Counted from the first letter of the stretch, positions 44,920 through 54,711 are shown. The stretch is DNA of 64,000 nucleotides from Sphingobium trunci (GCF_022664535.1 NZ_JAKUJY010000003.1:62001-126000), one strand, 5' to 3'. A program made the numbers and translations. Notes: generated by a model from the sequence alone, not told the origin.

Positions 44920-46233
44920 TCATCTATATTCGCCAATCTCTATGCCATGGCGATTGAGCTTGTCGTAGAAGGTCTTGCGGGGCAGGTGCAGTGCCGCCAT
45001 CGCTGATCGGGCATCGCCTCTCACCCGCTCCAGCACCTGTCGGATGACGGATGCCTCATATTGATCGACCCGTTGGCTGAGCGGCAGGCCGGTATCCTGC
45101 TTCACCTCTTCCCTTTCCATGCCCAGCAGGACTCGCTTGGCGTAATTGGCCAGCTCCCGCACATTGCCGGGCCAGTCATGCTCGCTCAACCGCGCCCGCA
45201 CCTCGGCACCGACGTCAGGCACCTGCCGTCCCAGCTGATCCGCCGCCTGATGCAGCAGATAGCCGAACAGCAGGGGCACATCCTCCCGCCGGTCGCGTAA
45301 GGGCGGAATGCGCAGGCGCACCATGTCGAGGCGATAGAGCAGGTCCGCGCGAAACCGTCCCTCCGCCACGCTGCTGTCGATGCCGGGCTTTGTCGCGGCG
45401 ATCACGCGCATGTCCAGCGGCTGCGGCTGTTCAGCGCCCACGGGATGGATTTCCCGTTCCTCCAGCACGCGCAGCAATGATCCCTGAAGCCGGGCGGGGC
45501 TGCTTTCGATCTCGTCGAGGAACAGGGTGCCGCGATGGGCGCGGGCGATGCGTCCGGACTGGGTGAGCTGGGCGCGACCCTCCTGGCCGAAAAGGTCCGC
45601 CTCCGCGATGGTATCGGGCAAGGCGGCGCAGTTGATGGCGACGAAGGGGCGGCCGCGGCGGCGGCTCCAGCGGTGCAGCAGCGTCGCGACCAGTTCCTTG
45701 CCCGTCCCGGTTTCCCCTTCGATCAGGATATCGACATCGGCATCGGCGATCTGGCGCATATGTTCGCGCAGCCGCACCATGGCCGGGCTTTCGCCGATGA
45801 GCGGTTCGCCCCCCGCGCTTTCGGCGGCGGCGGCGCGCAGGCGTCGATTGTCGAGCACCAGCGCCCGCATCTCCAGCGCACGGCGGGCGGCCGCGATCAG
45901 ATGGTCGGTGGCGAAGGGCTTGGCGATGAAATCGAATGCCCCCTGCTTGAGCGCGGATACCGCCATCGCCACGTCGCCATGCCCAGTCATCAGGATCACG
46001 GGGATCTGGTGGTCGACGGCCGATATGCGGCGGAACAGTTCCAGCCCGTCCATGCGCGGCATGCGGATGTCGGAGATGACGGCACCGGTGAACTTCGCGT
46101 CGAGTTGCGCAAGGGCTTCGGCGGCATCGGCAAAGCATGTCACCGGTATGTCCGCCAGATCGAACGACTGCGCCAGCGCGCTGCGCAGGGCATCGTCATC
46201 GTCGATGAGCAGGAGATGCGGAATATCGGTCAT
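44920..46233 (-). CDS. dctD: DctD-type response regulator lacking the GAFTGA motif
   Basis: NtrC-family regulator of 437 residues. The receiver domain has the acidic pocket LLIDDDDA and phosphoacceptor Asp55 (VISDIRMPRMDG). The AAA+ domain has Walker A GETGTGKE and Walker B GTLFLDEIE. The C-terminal Fis helix-turn-helix is GDARSAMAALHLPRKTFYDK. Where sigma-54 activators read LFGHE-GAFTGA, this protein reads LFGQEGRAQLTQSGRIARA, so the sigma-54-contacting loop is gone and several residues are missing. It is paired with dctB by an ATGA overlap and lies divergent from dctA. It should sense C4-dicarboxylates through DctB, but probably activates without sigma-54. Confidence 0.9.
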   Translation of the reverse strand: MTDIPHLLLIDDDDALRSALAQSFDLADIPVTCFADAAEALAQLDAKFTGAVISDIRMPRMDGLELFRRISAVDHQIPVILMTGHGDVAMAVSALKQGAFDFIAKPFATDHLIAAARRALEMRALVLDNRRLRAAAAESAGGEPLIGESPAMVRLREHMRQIADADVDILIEGETGTGKELVATLLHRWSRRRGRPFVAINCAALPDTIAEADLFGQEGRAQLTQSGRIARAHRGTLFLDEIESSPARLQGSLLRVLEEREIHPVGAEQPQPLDMRVIAATKPGIDSSVAEGRFRADLLYRLDMVRLRIPPLRDRREDVPLLFGYLLHQAADQLGRQVPDVGAEVRARLSEHDWPGNVRELANYAKRVLLGMEREEVKQDTGLPLSQRVDQYEASVIRQVLERVRGDARSAMAALHLPRKTFYDKLNRHGIEIGEYR

Positions 46234-47981
46234 GCCTTCACCAATGTCATGCGAAAGACGGTGTGGGGGGCGTCAGCGACAAGATCGAGCGTGCCGCCAA
46301 ATTCCACCATGATGTCGCGCGCTATATGGAGGCCGAGACCCAGCCCACCCGGTTTGGATGTCGCGAAAGGGACGAAAAGCTCGTCGCGCAGGGCGGGATC
46401 GATGCCCGGCCCGCTGTCCCGCACGTCGATGCACAGGCGGTCGCCATGATCGGCCAGATCCACCGCGACCCAGGCGTCTTCCCGGCCCGCCACCGCATCG
46501 AGGGCATTGTGGAGCAGGTTGACCAACACCTGTTCGAGCCTGATCCGGCCCGCTCGCACGGTCAAGGCCGGGTCTGGGTCAGGCAGTGTCAGCCGGACGC
46601 CCGCGTTGCGGAACCGGTCGGCGACCAGCACGCGCACGCCCTCCATCGCCTGGATGAGAGGCACGGGGCCGACTTCCCCCACGCCGCGCCGCGCGTAACG
46701 GCGCAACTGCGCGGTGATGCTGCCGATCCGGTCGGTCATGGCAATGATTTCGCGCAGGTTGGCGCTGGCCTTGTCCGGCCTGTCCCGTTGCAGGAACAGT
46801 TCCGCATTTTCAGCGAAGGTCCGGATGGTGGCGACGGGCTGGTTGATTTCATGCGCGACGCCCGCCGACACCGTACCCAGCGTGCCGAGCCGGTTGGCAT
46901 GGGCCAGCTCTTCCCGCGCCTGGCGGTAGCGCCGGTCGGCAAGGGTCCGCGCCTCCATCTCATGCCCCAGCGCTTCCGTCCTCAGCGCCACCTCCCGTTC
47001 CAGCCGTTCGCGGTATCGCGCGGCCCGGCGGCGGCGCACGATCGTCCAGCCGACGGCGACGCCCAGCAAGGCCAGGAGGGCGGCGAAGAGGATGGTCGCG
47101 ATGCGCGCGCGTTGCCGGACGGATGCCAGGCCCTCGCCAATGGGGGTCACATAGTAAAGCCGCCATCCGGCCACCGGCACGGACAGGCTGGCGCTCATCG
47201 CTTCGCTGCCGTCACGCATGCGGGCGCTGCCGTCGGGCCGCATCTGCATGCCGATCGGGGTCAGGGGCGCGCCGCCGAACTGCAAGGCGCGCTGGATGCG
47301 GCCGCGCAGCGCGCCGGGCACCGGCCGCAGCGCGAAGAAGCGCCGGACAGGATCGCTGCTCAGCAATAATATGCCGTTCTGGTCCGCCACGAACGTCCAG
47401 GCCCGCCGATCGGCCCAGGCGCGTTCGATGGCGTCGAATTCCACCTTGACCACGATGACGCCGATCGGTCCCTCGGCATTTTCGACACGGCGCGAGAGAT
47501 AGAGGCCTGGACGCCGGCTGACCGTGCCCAGCGCAAAATATTCGCCGCCTCCCTTGCGCCATCCCAACTGATAATAGGGCCGGAAGCTATAATCCTGTCC
47601 GACGAAGCTGTCGGGTTTGCGCGCGTTCGATGCCGCGATGGTGCGGCCGGATGCGTTCAGGATGAAGATCGCGGCCGCACCCGTCTTGTCCGCCAGCAGC
47701 GCCAGCTTGTCGTTGAGCGCCATGCCGACATGACCCGAGCGCAGTGCTTCATGAAGGTCGGGATATTCGCCCAGCACGACCGGAATGAGGCGGAATTTCT
47801 GCAATTCCGACTCCAGCAGCCGCAGTCTTGCACGGGTCTGCGTGATCGCGTCTTCGCGCTGGTCGGCGAGAAATTCGGTCCGGGCGCTTTGTTCGTAGCG
47901 GGCGGCGAAGAGCCAGCAGGCGCCGATCGCGGCGATCAGCAACAGCAGGGGCATCCAGGCGGAGAATCGCGTGAGGCGCAT
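46230..47981 (-). CDS. dctB: DctB-type C4-dicarboxylate sensor histidine kinase
   Basis: Membrane sensor of 583 residues. A first membrane helix (MPLLLLIAAIGACWLFA) is followed by a periplasmic double-PAS sensor to about residue 290 (with RPYYQLGWRKGGGEYFALGT and GLYLSRRVENAEGPIGVIVV). A second helix follows (ATILFAALLALLGVAVGWTI), then a coiled linker. The phosphoacceptor histidine is in GVAHEINQPVATIRTF. The N box VNLLHNALDAV, DSGPGIDP and GGLGLGLHIARDI complete the ATPase domain. It shares an overlap with dctD, whose receiver it should phosphorylate when succinate, malate or fumarate is outside. Confidence 0.92.
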   Translation of the reverse strand: MRLTRFSAWMPLLLLIAAIGACWLFAARYEQSARTEFLADQREDAITQTRARLRLLESELQKFRLIPVVLGEYPDLHEALRSGHVGMALNDKLALLADKTGAAAIFILNASGRTIAASNARKPDSFVGQDYSFRPYYQLGWRKGGGEYFALGTVSRRPGLYLSRRVENAEGPIGVIVVKVEFDAIERAWADRRAWTFVADQNGILLLSSDPVRRFFALRPVPGALRGRIQRALQFGGAPLTPIGMQMRPDGSARMRDGSEAMSASLSVPVAGWRLYYVTPIGEGLASVRQRARIATILFAALLALLGVAVGWTIVRRRRAARYRERLEREVALRTEALGHEMEARTLADRRYRQAREELAHANRLGTLGTVSAGVAHEINQPVATIRTFAENAELFLQRDRPDKASANLREIIAMTDRIGSITAQLRRYARRGVGEVGPVPLIQAMEGVRVLVADRFRNAGVRLTLPDPDPALTVRAGRIRLEQVLVNLLHNALDAVAGREDAWVAVDLADHGDRLCIDVRDSGPGIDPALRDELFVPFATSKPGGLGLGLHIARDIMVEFGGTLDLVADAPHTVFRMTLVKA

Positions 47982-48192
47982 TTGTGTGGATTATCACACA
48001 ATTGTATATCTGGCGATGTCGAAAATGAAACTAATGGCGCCGTCCAATATCCGAAATTCCACATAAAATATCATATAATCAATATGATAATGGAAATTTC
48101 CGCCCTGATTGCATCGGCCGGATCAAAGCGCGACCATCGCGGTCAATCGTCGGCGGGCAAAGCCGGCGACCCTGGAGATGGAGCGCCTGCAC
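47982..48192. promoter_or_regulatory. dctB/dctA divergent region with two palindromes
   Basis: An AT-rich gap holding two perfect dyads: TTGTGTG-N6-CACACAA (47982-48001), touching the dctB start, and TATCATAT-N5-ATATGATA (48069-48089), about 104 bases before dctA. Both are candidate sites for DctD or, for the first, a CRP/FNR-like protein. I found no GG-N10-GC element of a sigma-54 promoter in this gap. Confidence 0.6.
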
Positions 48193-49533
48193 ATGATCAG
48201 CCCGAATTTCACCCCCAGCGATGGTCCGCCGCAAAAGCGGGGCTTCGGCTCGCAGCTTTACGTGCAGGTTTTGGTCGCGATCATGGCGGGCGCCCTGCTG
48301 GGCCATTTCTGGCCAGCCTATGGCGAAGCGCTCAAGCCGCTGGGCGACGCGTTCATCAAGCTGGTGAAAATGGTCATCGCCCCCGTCATCTTCCTGACGA
48401 TCGTCACGGGGATCGCGGGCATGAAGGAACTGGGATCGGTGGGCCGCGTCGCGGCCAAGGCCTTCGCCTATTTCCTGACCTTTTCCACCCTGGCGCTGAT
48501 CGTCGGCCTGATCGTCGCCAATCTCGTGCGGCCCGGCGCCGGCATGAACATCGACCCGGCGACGCTCGACGGCGCGGCCGTCGCAGATTATGCCGCCAAG
48601 GCGCATGAAACCACGCTGACCGGATTCCTGCTGGACGTCATCCCCTCGACCCTGCTGGGGGCTTTCACCGGCGGCAATATCCTGCAGATCCTGCTGATCG
48701 CCATCCTGTTCGGCATCGCCATCAGCCTGGTCGGCGAGCCCGCGCAGCCGGTCGTCCGTTTCCTGGAGCGTCTCAGCCTGATCGTCTTCAAGCTGGTTGC
48801 CATCCTCATGCGCGCCGCCCCGATTGGTGCGTTCGGCGCCATCGCCTTCACCATCGGCAAATATGGCATCGGCAGCCTGGCGAGCCTGGGGGCGCTGGTC
48901 GCGACCTTCTACCTGACGTCGGCGCTGTTCGTGGTCGTGGTGCTGGGCACGGTCGCGCGCCTCAGCGGCTTTTCGATCTTCCGGCTGCTGCGCTATCTGA
49001 AGGCGGAACTGCTGCTGGTGCTGGGCACATCCTCCTCCGAAGCGGCGCTGCCCAGTCTGATCGACAAGATGGAGCGGGCCGGGTGCGAGAAGTCTGTCGT
49101 CGGGCTGGTGGTGCCGACCGGCTACAGCTTCAACCTGGACGGCACCAACATCTACATGACGCTGGCCGCGCTGTTCATCGCGCAGGCCACCGGCGTGGAA
49201 CTGACGCTGGGGCAGGAAATCCTGCTGCTGGGCGTGGCGATGCTCTCGTCCAAGGGCGCGGCGGGCGTGACCGGAGCCGGGTTCATCACCCTGGCGGCGA
49301 CGCTTTCGATCGTGCCGACGGTGCCGGTGGCGGGCATGGCCCTGATCCTGGGCGTCGATCGCTTCATGAGCGAATGCCGCAGCCTGACCAACTTCATCGG
49401 CAATGCGGTGGCGACCATCGTCGTCGCCCGCTGGGAAGGCGCGCTGGACCGGCGCAAGCTGGACGACGCCCTGGCCGGCCGATTGCCCGCCGCTCCCGCG
49501 ATCGAAATGGTCGCCGAGCGGGCCGCCGCCTGA
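48193..49533 (+). CDS. dctA: C4-dicarboxylate:proton symporter DctA
   Basis: Inner-membrane transporter of 446 residues in the DAACS/glutamate transporter fold, importing succinate, fumarate and malate. Signature parts are [40 protein letters not shown], the serine-rich hairpin [34 protein letters not shown], the [16 protein letters not shown] hairpin and [16 protein letters not shown]. The start at 48193 has GGAG at nine bases; ATG at 48178 lies directly against that element. It is divergent from dctBD, the usual arrangement for induction by external dicarboxylates. Confidence 0.94.
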   Translation: MISPNFTPSDGPPQKRGFGSQLYVQVLVAIMAGALLGHFWPAYGEALKPLGDAFIKLVKMVIAPVIFLTIVTGIAGMKELGSVGRVAAKAFAYFLTFSTLALIVGLIVANLVRPGAGMNIDPATLDGAAVADYAAKAHETTLTGFLLDVIPSTLLGAFTGGNILQILLIAILFGIAISLVGEPAQPVVRFLERLSLIVFKLVAILMRAAPIGAFGAIAFTIGKYGIGSLASLGALVATFYLTSALFVVVVLGTVARLSGFSIFRLLRYLKAELLLVLGTSSSEAALPSLIDKMERAGCEKSVVGLVVPTGYSFNLDGTNIYMTLAALFIAQATGVELTLGQEILLLGVAMLSSKGAAGVTGAGFITLAATLSIVPTVPVAGMALILGVDRFMSECRSLTNFIGNAVATIVVARWEGALDRRKLDDALAGRLPAAPAIEMVAERAAA

Positions 49534-49546
49534 TCATAGAATAAGA

Positions 49547-49573
49547 AGGGCGCGCCGCCCGAGGCAGCGCCCT
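49547..49573 (+). repeat. Inverted repeat between dctA and the porin gene
   Basis: AGGGCGC and GCGCCCT pair over 13 bases in the 57-base gap between the two genes. No U-run follows, so it may act as a partial terminator or stabilise the dctA message while still letting the porin gene be read from the same promoter. Confidence 0.45.
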
Positions 49574-49590
49574 CCGACTGGAGAGGATAT

Positions 49591-51021
49591 ATGACCCTAC
49601 GCCCGCTCTGCTGGGTGGCGGCGCTTGCCTGCGCGACGCCCGCTTTCGCCGAAACGCCCGCCTATCCCGCCGCCGCGCAGGGCGACGGCGCCACGGTCAA
49701 CGGCTATAATCTGTCCCGCTGGGCCGAGGACTGGCGGGTCTATCGCGACCCGGCGAAGCGCGACGACCCGCTCGACCGGCTCAAATATATCCCCTTGGAC
49801 GATGATGGCGACATCTACCTGACGTTGAGTGGCGAAGCGCGGCTGCGCATGAACCTGACCGGCAACCCGCAACTGATCGAGGGACCGGAACAGCGGCAGG
49901 ACATTTTGCGGCTGGTGGCGGGCGCGGACCTGCATGTGGGCGATCATCTGCGCTTCTATGGCGAAGTGGCGCACGGCCAGATCAGCGGCAGGAATATCGG
50001 AACCCCGTCTGGCACCTTCAACAACCGCTTCGTCTATCAGCAATATTTCGCCGAAGCGACGGGCCGGATCGCCAATGTCGATCTGGGCGTGCGCTATGGC
50101 AGGCAGGAATTCATCGATGGTCCGAACCTGCTGATCTCCCAGCGGGACAACAACACGATCCGCTTCGTGCTGAACGGCACGCGGGTCTGGGCGCGCACGC
50201 CCACGATGCGCGCGACGCTGTTCGACTTCGAGACGACGGATCTCGGCAATGGGGGGCTGGGCGACGATGTTCCCGACAGGAACCGGCGCTTCAGCGGCGT
50301 TTCGGCTGGCTTGGTGGTGCCGCAGAACTGGCTGGGCGGATCGAAGCTCTTTTTCGACCCCTTCTTCTGGCGGAGGCGCAACCGCGTCGGCACCTGGGGC
50401 GGGATCGTGGCGCCTGCGGTACGCTATTATGCCGGGGCGCATCTGTGGGGCGATGTCGGCCGCCTGGCGATCGATTGGACGCTGGTGCACCAATATGGCG
50501 AGTTTCAGGACCGGCCGATCAATGCCTGGCAGGCCTTTTTCGCGCAGAACTGGCGGATCGGGGAAGGAAAGACCGCACCCCGCGTCGGTCTGCATGCCGA
50601 TTATGGCAGCGGCGGGGGGGGCTATAGCCAGGGAACGCTGCGCAACGCCTATGCGCCCTATGGCAACAATATCTATTTCAGCTACGGCCTGTTCCTGACC
50701 GCGACCAACATGATCGCGGTGGCGCCCAACATCAGCTTCAGTCCGGCCAGCAAGCTGCGCGCGTCGGTGGAATATCAGTTCACCTGGCGCGACGATGAGC
50801 GCGATGCCGTCTATCGCGCGAACTACACCCCCTATGTCGGGACGCAGTCGGTCGCGGGGAAAGCGGTCGCCCAGCTCGCTCGCGCGCAACTGGTCTACAG
50901 CATCGCTCCGCGGCTGACGCTGACGACCCGCGCGGAATATCTCCGGGCGGGAACGGTGCTGCGTCGCGCAGGTTATGCCGATTCCGCTTTTCTGGGAACG
51001 TGGATCAGCTTCCGCTTCTAG
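49591..51021 (+). CDS. AlgE-like (alginate export family) outer-membrane porin
   Basis: Exported beta-barrel of 476 residues with a signal peptide ending CATPAFAE. The start at 49591 follows GAGAGGATAT. It has the alternating strands of the alginate-export family (RLKYIPLDDDGDIYLTLSGE, ADLHVGDHLRFYGEVAHGQI, YGRQEFIDGPNLLISQRDNN, FDPFFWRRRNRVGTWG) and ends FLGTWISFRF with a terminal Phe. Members of this family in non-alginate producers act as general or anion-selective channels. Its place right after dctA suggests it admits dicarboxylates across the outer membrane. Its stop codon shares a CTAG with that of the converging phosphodiesterase gene. Confidence 0.85.
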   Translation: MTLRPLCWVAALACATPAFAETPAYPAAAQGDGATVNGYNLSRWAEDWRVYRDPAKRDDPLDRLKYIPLDDDGDIYLTLSGEARLRMNLTGNPQLIEGPEQRQDILRLVAGADLHVGDHLRFYGEVAHGQISGRNIGTPSGTFNNRFVYQQYFAEATGRIANVDLGVRYGRQEFIDGPNLLISQRDNNTIRFVLNGTRVWARTPTMRATLFDFETTDLGNGGLGDDVPDRNRRFSGVSAGLVVPQNWLGGSKLFFDPFFWRRRNRVGTWGGIVAPAVRYYAGAHLWGDVGRLAIDWTLVHQYGEFQDRPINAWQAFFAQNWRIGEGKTAPRVGLHADYGSGGGGYSQGTLRNAYAPYGNNIYFSYGLFLTATNMIAVAPNISFSPASKLRASVEYQFTWRDDERDAVYRANYTPYVGTQSVAGKAVAQLARAQLVYSIAPRLTLTTRAEYLRAGTVLRRAGYADSAFLGTWISFRF

Positions 51022-52361
51022 GGCGCCAGGTCGATGGATTTCACCTCCGCATCGGGAAGCGCGAAGCCCATGATCCGGGCCAGGGTCGGCGCGATGGACA
51101 GCATGTCGATCTCGCCGAGTTTTCTCCCCGCCGGGATGCCCTTGCCCATGATGAGAAAGGTCGATCGCAAATTGGCCGGTCCAGGGAAATAGCCGTGCAT
51201 GCCCTTGACCGGCGTGGGCGCGACGACCGGAGCGCTGGCGCCGCGGAAGATGTCGGTGACGAAACCGGGCTTGAGATTGACATAGAAGCTGGCCTGCGGA
51301 TTGCCGCCCATGTGCGCGATCTTCAGCCGGTCGGCTATTTCGGCGATACCGTTGGCGGGGTACGCCGCGAGCCGGTCGAGCAGCTTTTTGACCCGCGCCG
51401 TCAGAGCGGCATCGTCCGGCCGCGCCAGCATGATCGCGGCCGATCCGCCCGAAATCCACGGCATGGCGAGCCAGGAGGCGACTTTCCCGTCCGCGTCCAG
51501 TGTGATGAGTTTCTCATCGATGAAGGGACGAAACAGGTTCAGCCCCATGCTCGTCGCTTCGAAACCATGGTCGCTGACGAGCGCGATGACGGCATCGGGA
51601 CGGGCTGCCTGTTCGGCATCGACCAGCCGGCCGACGATCGCGTCGATCTTTTCCAGCACCGCCTTCGCTTCGGGCGTGCCCGGACCCCTGGCATGTTGTT
51701 CATGATCGAGGGCGGTCAGGTAAACGGTCAGGAAATCCGGCTTGTGCGCGGCGATCAGCGCCGTGGCGAACCGGCCGCGATTTTCATCGCCCGGCAGGCT
51801 TTCGTCGATGCCCGTCGCATAGGGCTCGCCGACGGTCTGCTCCAGTTCCGTCTTTAGGCCCGGCGTCGCCAGCGCATCGAGCAGCAGCGCATCATCCGCA
51901 TGGCCGGTGCGCCAGATCTGGGGCAGGTTCCATGTCACGCCCTTCGCCGCGACCGAGACCGGCCAGTGGACATTGCCGGTCGAAAGGCCAGCCTTCGACG
52001 CCGCTTCCCACAAGGTCGGCGCCTTGATGGAGGAGGCATACCAGAACCAGCCGCCCTGGTTCATCTGCATGGGGTCGAAGCTGTTATTGGCGACGATGCC
52101 GTGTCGCGCGGGCGAAACGCCGGTGATCAGCGTCGTGTGGCTGGGATAGGTGAGCGTCGGGAGCACGCCCGTCACGCCGGAGGCCCAGGCGCCCTCCTTC
52201 ACGAAGCGGCGCAGATGGGGGATGGCAAGGCCGCGCTGCTCCGCCTCCAGCACATCGCCGGGCCGGAGACCGTCGATGGAAATGAGCAGCACCGGTTCCG
52301 CCAGCGCAACGCCGGGAGCCGTGGCGGCAAGCATGGCTGCCAGCAGCGCGAGCCTGTTCAT
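51018..52361 (-). CDS. Exported nucleotide pyrophosphatase/phosphodiesterase-like enzyme
   Basis: Alkaline-phosphatase-superfamily (type I phosphodiesterase/NPP) enzyme of 447 residues. A signal peptide MNRLALLAAMLAATAPGVALA precedes PVLLISIDGLRPGDVLEA with the first metal Asp. The threonine nucleophile lies in LPTLTYPSHTTLITGVSPAR. Further metal residues are in VYLTALDHEQHARGPGTPEA and IALVSDHGFEATS, the last His in FPGPANLRSTFLIMGKG context. The start at 52361 is four bases after the TonB receptor stop, so the two are one unit. It should cleave nucleotides or other phosphodiesters in the periplasm; the exact substrate is unknown. Confidence 0.88.
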   Translation of the reverse strand: MNRLALLAAMLAATAPGVALAEPVLLISIDGLRPGDVLEAEQRGLAIPHLRRFVKEGAWASGVTGVLPTLTYPSHTTLITGVSPARHGIVANNSFDPMQMNQGGWFWYASSIKAPTLWEAASKAGLSTGNVHWPVSVAAKGVTWNLPQIWRTGHADDALLLDALATPGLKTELEQTVGEPYATGIDESLPGDENRGRFATALIAAHKPDFLTVYLTALDHEQHARGPGTPEAKAVLEKIDAIVGRLVDAEQAARPDAVIALVSDHGFEATSMGLNLFRPFIDEKLITLDADGKVASWLAMPWISGGSAAIMLARPDDAALTARVKKLLDRLAAYPANGIAEIADRLKIAHMGGNPQASFYVNLKPGFVTDIFRGASAPVVAPTPVKGMHGYFPGPANLRSTFLIMGKGIPAGRKLGEIDMLSIAPTLARIMGFALPDAEVKSIDLAP

Positions 52362-52365
52362 CGGT

Positions 52366-54711
52366 TCAGAACCCCGCCCTGATCGTGGCGAAGAACTGGG
52401 CGGGCGCGCCGACCAGCAAGGTTTGCGCGTCGCCGCTGTTGCCGAAGCCGCCCGAACCGATGGTGCCGACATATTTCTTGTTCAGCAGGTTGGTGGCGTT
52501 GAGTTGCAGTTCGAGGTGCGGGTTGAAATGATAGCCGACGGTCGCGTCGACGATGACGCGGCCCGGCACCGACTGGTCGTTGGTATAGGTATAATAGCGG
52601 CGCGACATATAGTTGGCGCCGATCCGGCCATAGGCGCCGTCATGTTCATAATTGATCTCGCCCCGCGCCATATGCCTGGGGCTGTCGACCACGGTCTTGC
52701 CCTTGATCGCGGCCACCAGCGTTCTGACCGGATTGCCGCTGGCGTCCGTCGTGTTGCTGTAGACGTCATCGCGATAGGTGGAATCGGTATAGCTGTAGGA
52801 GGCGTAGAGGCCAAAGCCGCCGCCCAGCTTCAGGTCGCCCGCTGCCTCCACACCCAGGGCGCGGACATTGCCGACATTCTGCAAGGCGGATGCAAGGCCC
52901 TGGATCGGGCTGCCCACCGTCACCGCCAGCAGGCGGTTGCGGAAATTGACCAGATAGGCGCCGATCACGCCGTTGAAGACCGAATTATGATAGCGAAGGC
53001 CGAGTTCGTAGGTGTCGGATGCTTCCGGCTTCAGGCTGTCCTTGATCGCATCGAATCCGGTCTGGCTGGTTGAGAAGGGGCCGGTTGTCGTCGCGCTGGC
53101 GAAGGCGCGGGTCGCCTGGGTGAAGCCGCCGAACAATTCGGCCTCCGGCGAAAATTCGACGGTGAAACCGGCATGGGGCTGGAACCAGTCCTCCGCCTTG
53201 ATCCGGCCTTCGGGGAAACTGGCCTTAACGACGGCGTCGGCCTCATTCGTGGCCTTGAAGCCCTTCCAGCCCAGATTGATCTTCACCATGCCCAGATCGA
53301 TCTGATCCTGCACATGATATTGGATCGTGTCGGTCGTGAAATCGAACTCCCACTGGGTCGCGAAAGGATCTTGCGGATAGTCGCGGAAGCTGAGGCCCGG
53401 CTCGGTCCGGCTGGCGAGGGCATAGAAGCGGCGGGCCTGGTTGAACTTGTTATTCTCATACCAGCCGCCGACGGTGAAATTCTGGATGCCGAGCGAAAAG
53501 TCGATGCTGCCGAACACGCCGATCCGGTCCATCCGATATTCGGTGGTGCGCACCGAGATCGGCACGCCGTTGGGACTGGGCACATAAGGGGTGGCCCACA
53601 GGCCCATGCCCTTGTTGTTGTGATAATAGCCCTTCAGCTTGAAGCTGGCATGTTCGCCCAACGGCGCGCTGACGCCCAGCGCGCCCAGCCAGTCCTTGCG
53701 CAGGCCCGCCGCGTCATAATAGGCGTCGTCCAGGCTGATGACATTGCCGGGGAATACCGATCCGGCCGCCCGGTTGGATGGAGGCAGCCCAGTGATGTCC
53801 GATCGCCCGTCCGGGACGGGCAGGCCGCTCGAATTGTTCACCCGGTCGATATTGTTGGCGATGTCGGCATATTGGATCGCGCGGGCATAGTCGGGATATG
53901 TGTTGTCCCAGTTCCAGCCGAGGCGGCGGATCATCGACATCGACATGTCCTGATAATCCTGTTCCCGCCGGTCGGAATAGCTGAGCCAGCCGTCGACCGT
54001 TGCGGCGCCGACGGGGATCACGACCTTCGCATTGCCCATATGCTGGTCCTGCGTGCCGTTGCCCTTGAACTTGTCGGTCGAGCCATAGCCGTAGGACAGA
54101 TAGCCGCGAATGCCGTCCCGGCTGCCGAGCGCCAGCCGGGCGAAGCCGCGCCATGTCTCGTTGCTGCCATAGGTCAGGTTGCCCTGCGCGCCGAAGGATC
54201 CGCCGCTCAGATAATCGGCGGGGTCGGCGGAGAATGTCTCGATCGTGCCGCCCAGCGCATTGGTGGCCTGCGTGCCGATCGACCCTGCGCCCTGGGAGAC
54301 GCGGACGCTGCCGATATTTTCGGAACTGATCGCACGGGTGATGTGCAGCCCGTTATGGTTGCCGTAGCTCATGTCGCCCAGCGGAATGCCATCGAAGGTG
54401 AAGCCGAGCTGGTTCTGGTTGAAGCTGCGGATGGTGACGCGCTGCGACCATTCATAATTGCCGAACGGATCGGACGCCTGGAAATTGACGCTGGGCAGCT
54501 TTTCGATCGCCTTGAGCGGGTTGGTCCCGGGCGTCAGCGTCAAGATATCCTGGTTGGTGATTTCCTGCACCTGGCGGGTTTCGCCCCGGCCGAAGACGAT
54601 GATGTTCGCGCCCTCGACCGCGGTGGAGTCGGCGGGCTGACTGTCCTGCGCGAAGGCTGGAACGGCGATGACGGATGCCGACGTCATCAGCAGGGTCGTT
54701 ATGGTACGCAT
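52366..54711 (-). CDS. TonB-dependent receptor paired with the phosphodiesterase
   Basis: Outer-membrane receptor of 781 residues. Signal peptide MRTITTLLMTSASVIAVPAFA is followed by ANIIVFGRGETRQVQEITNQ, a plug start that departs from the usual VVTG wording, then LKAIEKLPSVNFQASDPFGN, VTIRSFNQNQLGFTFDGIPL and VRVSQGAGSIGTQATNALGG. The barrel ends QFFATIRAGF. The TonB box ends in IIVFG rather than IVVTG. Close coupling to an exported phosphodiesterase suggests uptake of an organophosphate or the products of its cleavage. Sequence alone does not show the ligand. Confidence 0.88.
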   Translation of the reverse strand: MRTITTLLMTSASVIAVPAFAQDSQPADSTAVEGANIIVFGRGETRQVQEITNQDILTLTPGTNPLKAIEKLPSVNFQASDPFGNYEWSQRVTIRSFNQNQLGFTFDGIPLGDMSYGNHNGLHITRAISSENIGSVRVSQGAGSIGTQATNALGGTIETFSADPADYLSGGSFGAQGNLTYGSNETWRGFARLALGSRDGIRGYLSYGYGSTDKFKGNGTQDQHMGNAKVVIPVGAATVDGWLSYSDRREQDYQDMSMSMIRRLGWNWDNTYPDYARAIQYADIANNIDRVNNSSGLPVPDGRSDITGLPPSNRAAGSVFPGNVISLDDAYYDAAGLRKDWLGALGVSAPLGEHASFKLKGYYHNNKGMGLWATPYVPSPNGVPISVRTTEYRMDRIGVFGSIDFSLGIQNFTVGGWYENNKFNQARRFYALASRTEPGLSFRDYPQDPFATQWEFDFTTDTIQYHVQDQIDLGMVKINLGWKGFKATNEADAVVKASFPEGRIKAEDWFQPHAGFTVEFSPEAELFGGFTQATRAFASATTTGPFSTSQTGFDAIKDSLKPEASDTYELGLRYHNSVFNGVIGAYLVNFRNRLLAVTVGSPIQGLASALQNVGNVRALGVEAAGDLKLGGGFGLYASYSYTDSTYRDDVYSNTTDASGNPVRTLVAAIKGKTVVDSPRHMARGEINYEHDGAYGRIGANYMSRRYYTYTNDQSVPGRVIVDATVGYHFNPHLELQLNATNLLNKKYVGTIGSGGFGNSGDAQTLLVGAPAQFFATIRAGF

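Noticed and set aside
47982..48192. Sigma-54 (-24/-12) promoter for dctA
   Set aside because: I checked each GG dinucleotide on the plus strand for GC ten bases further on and found none, which fits the altered DctD.
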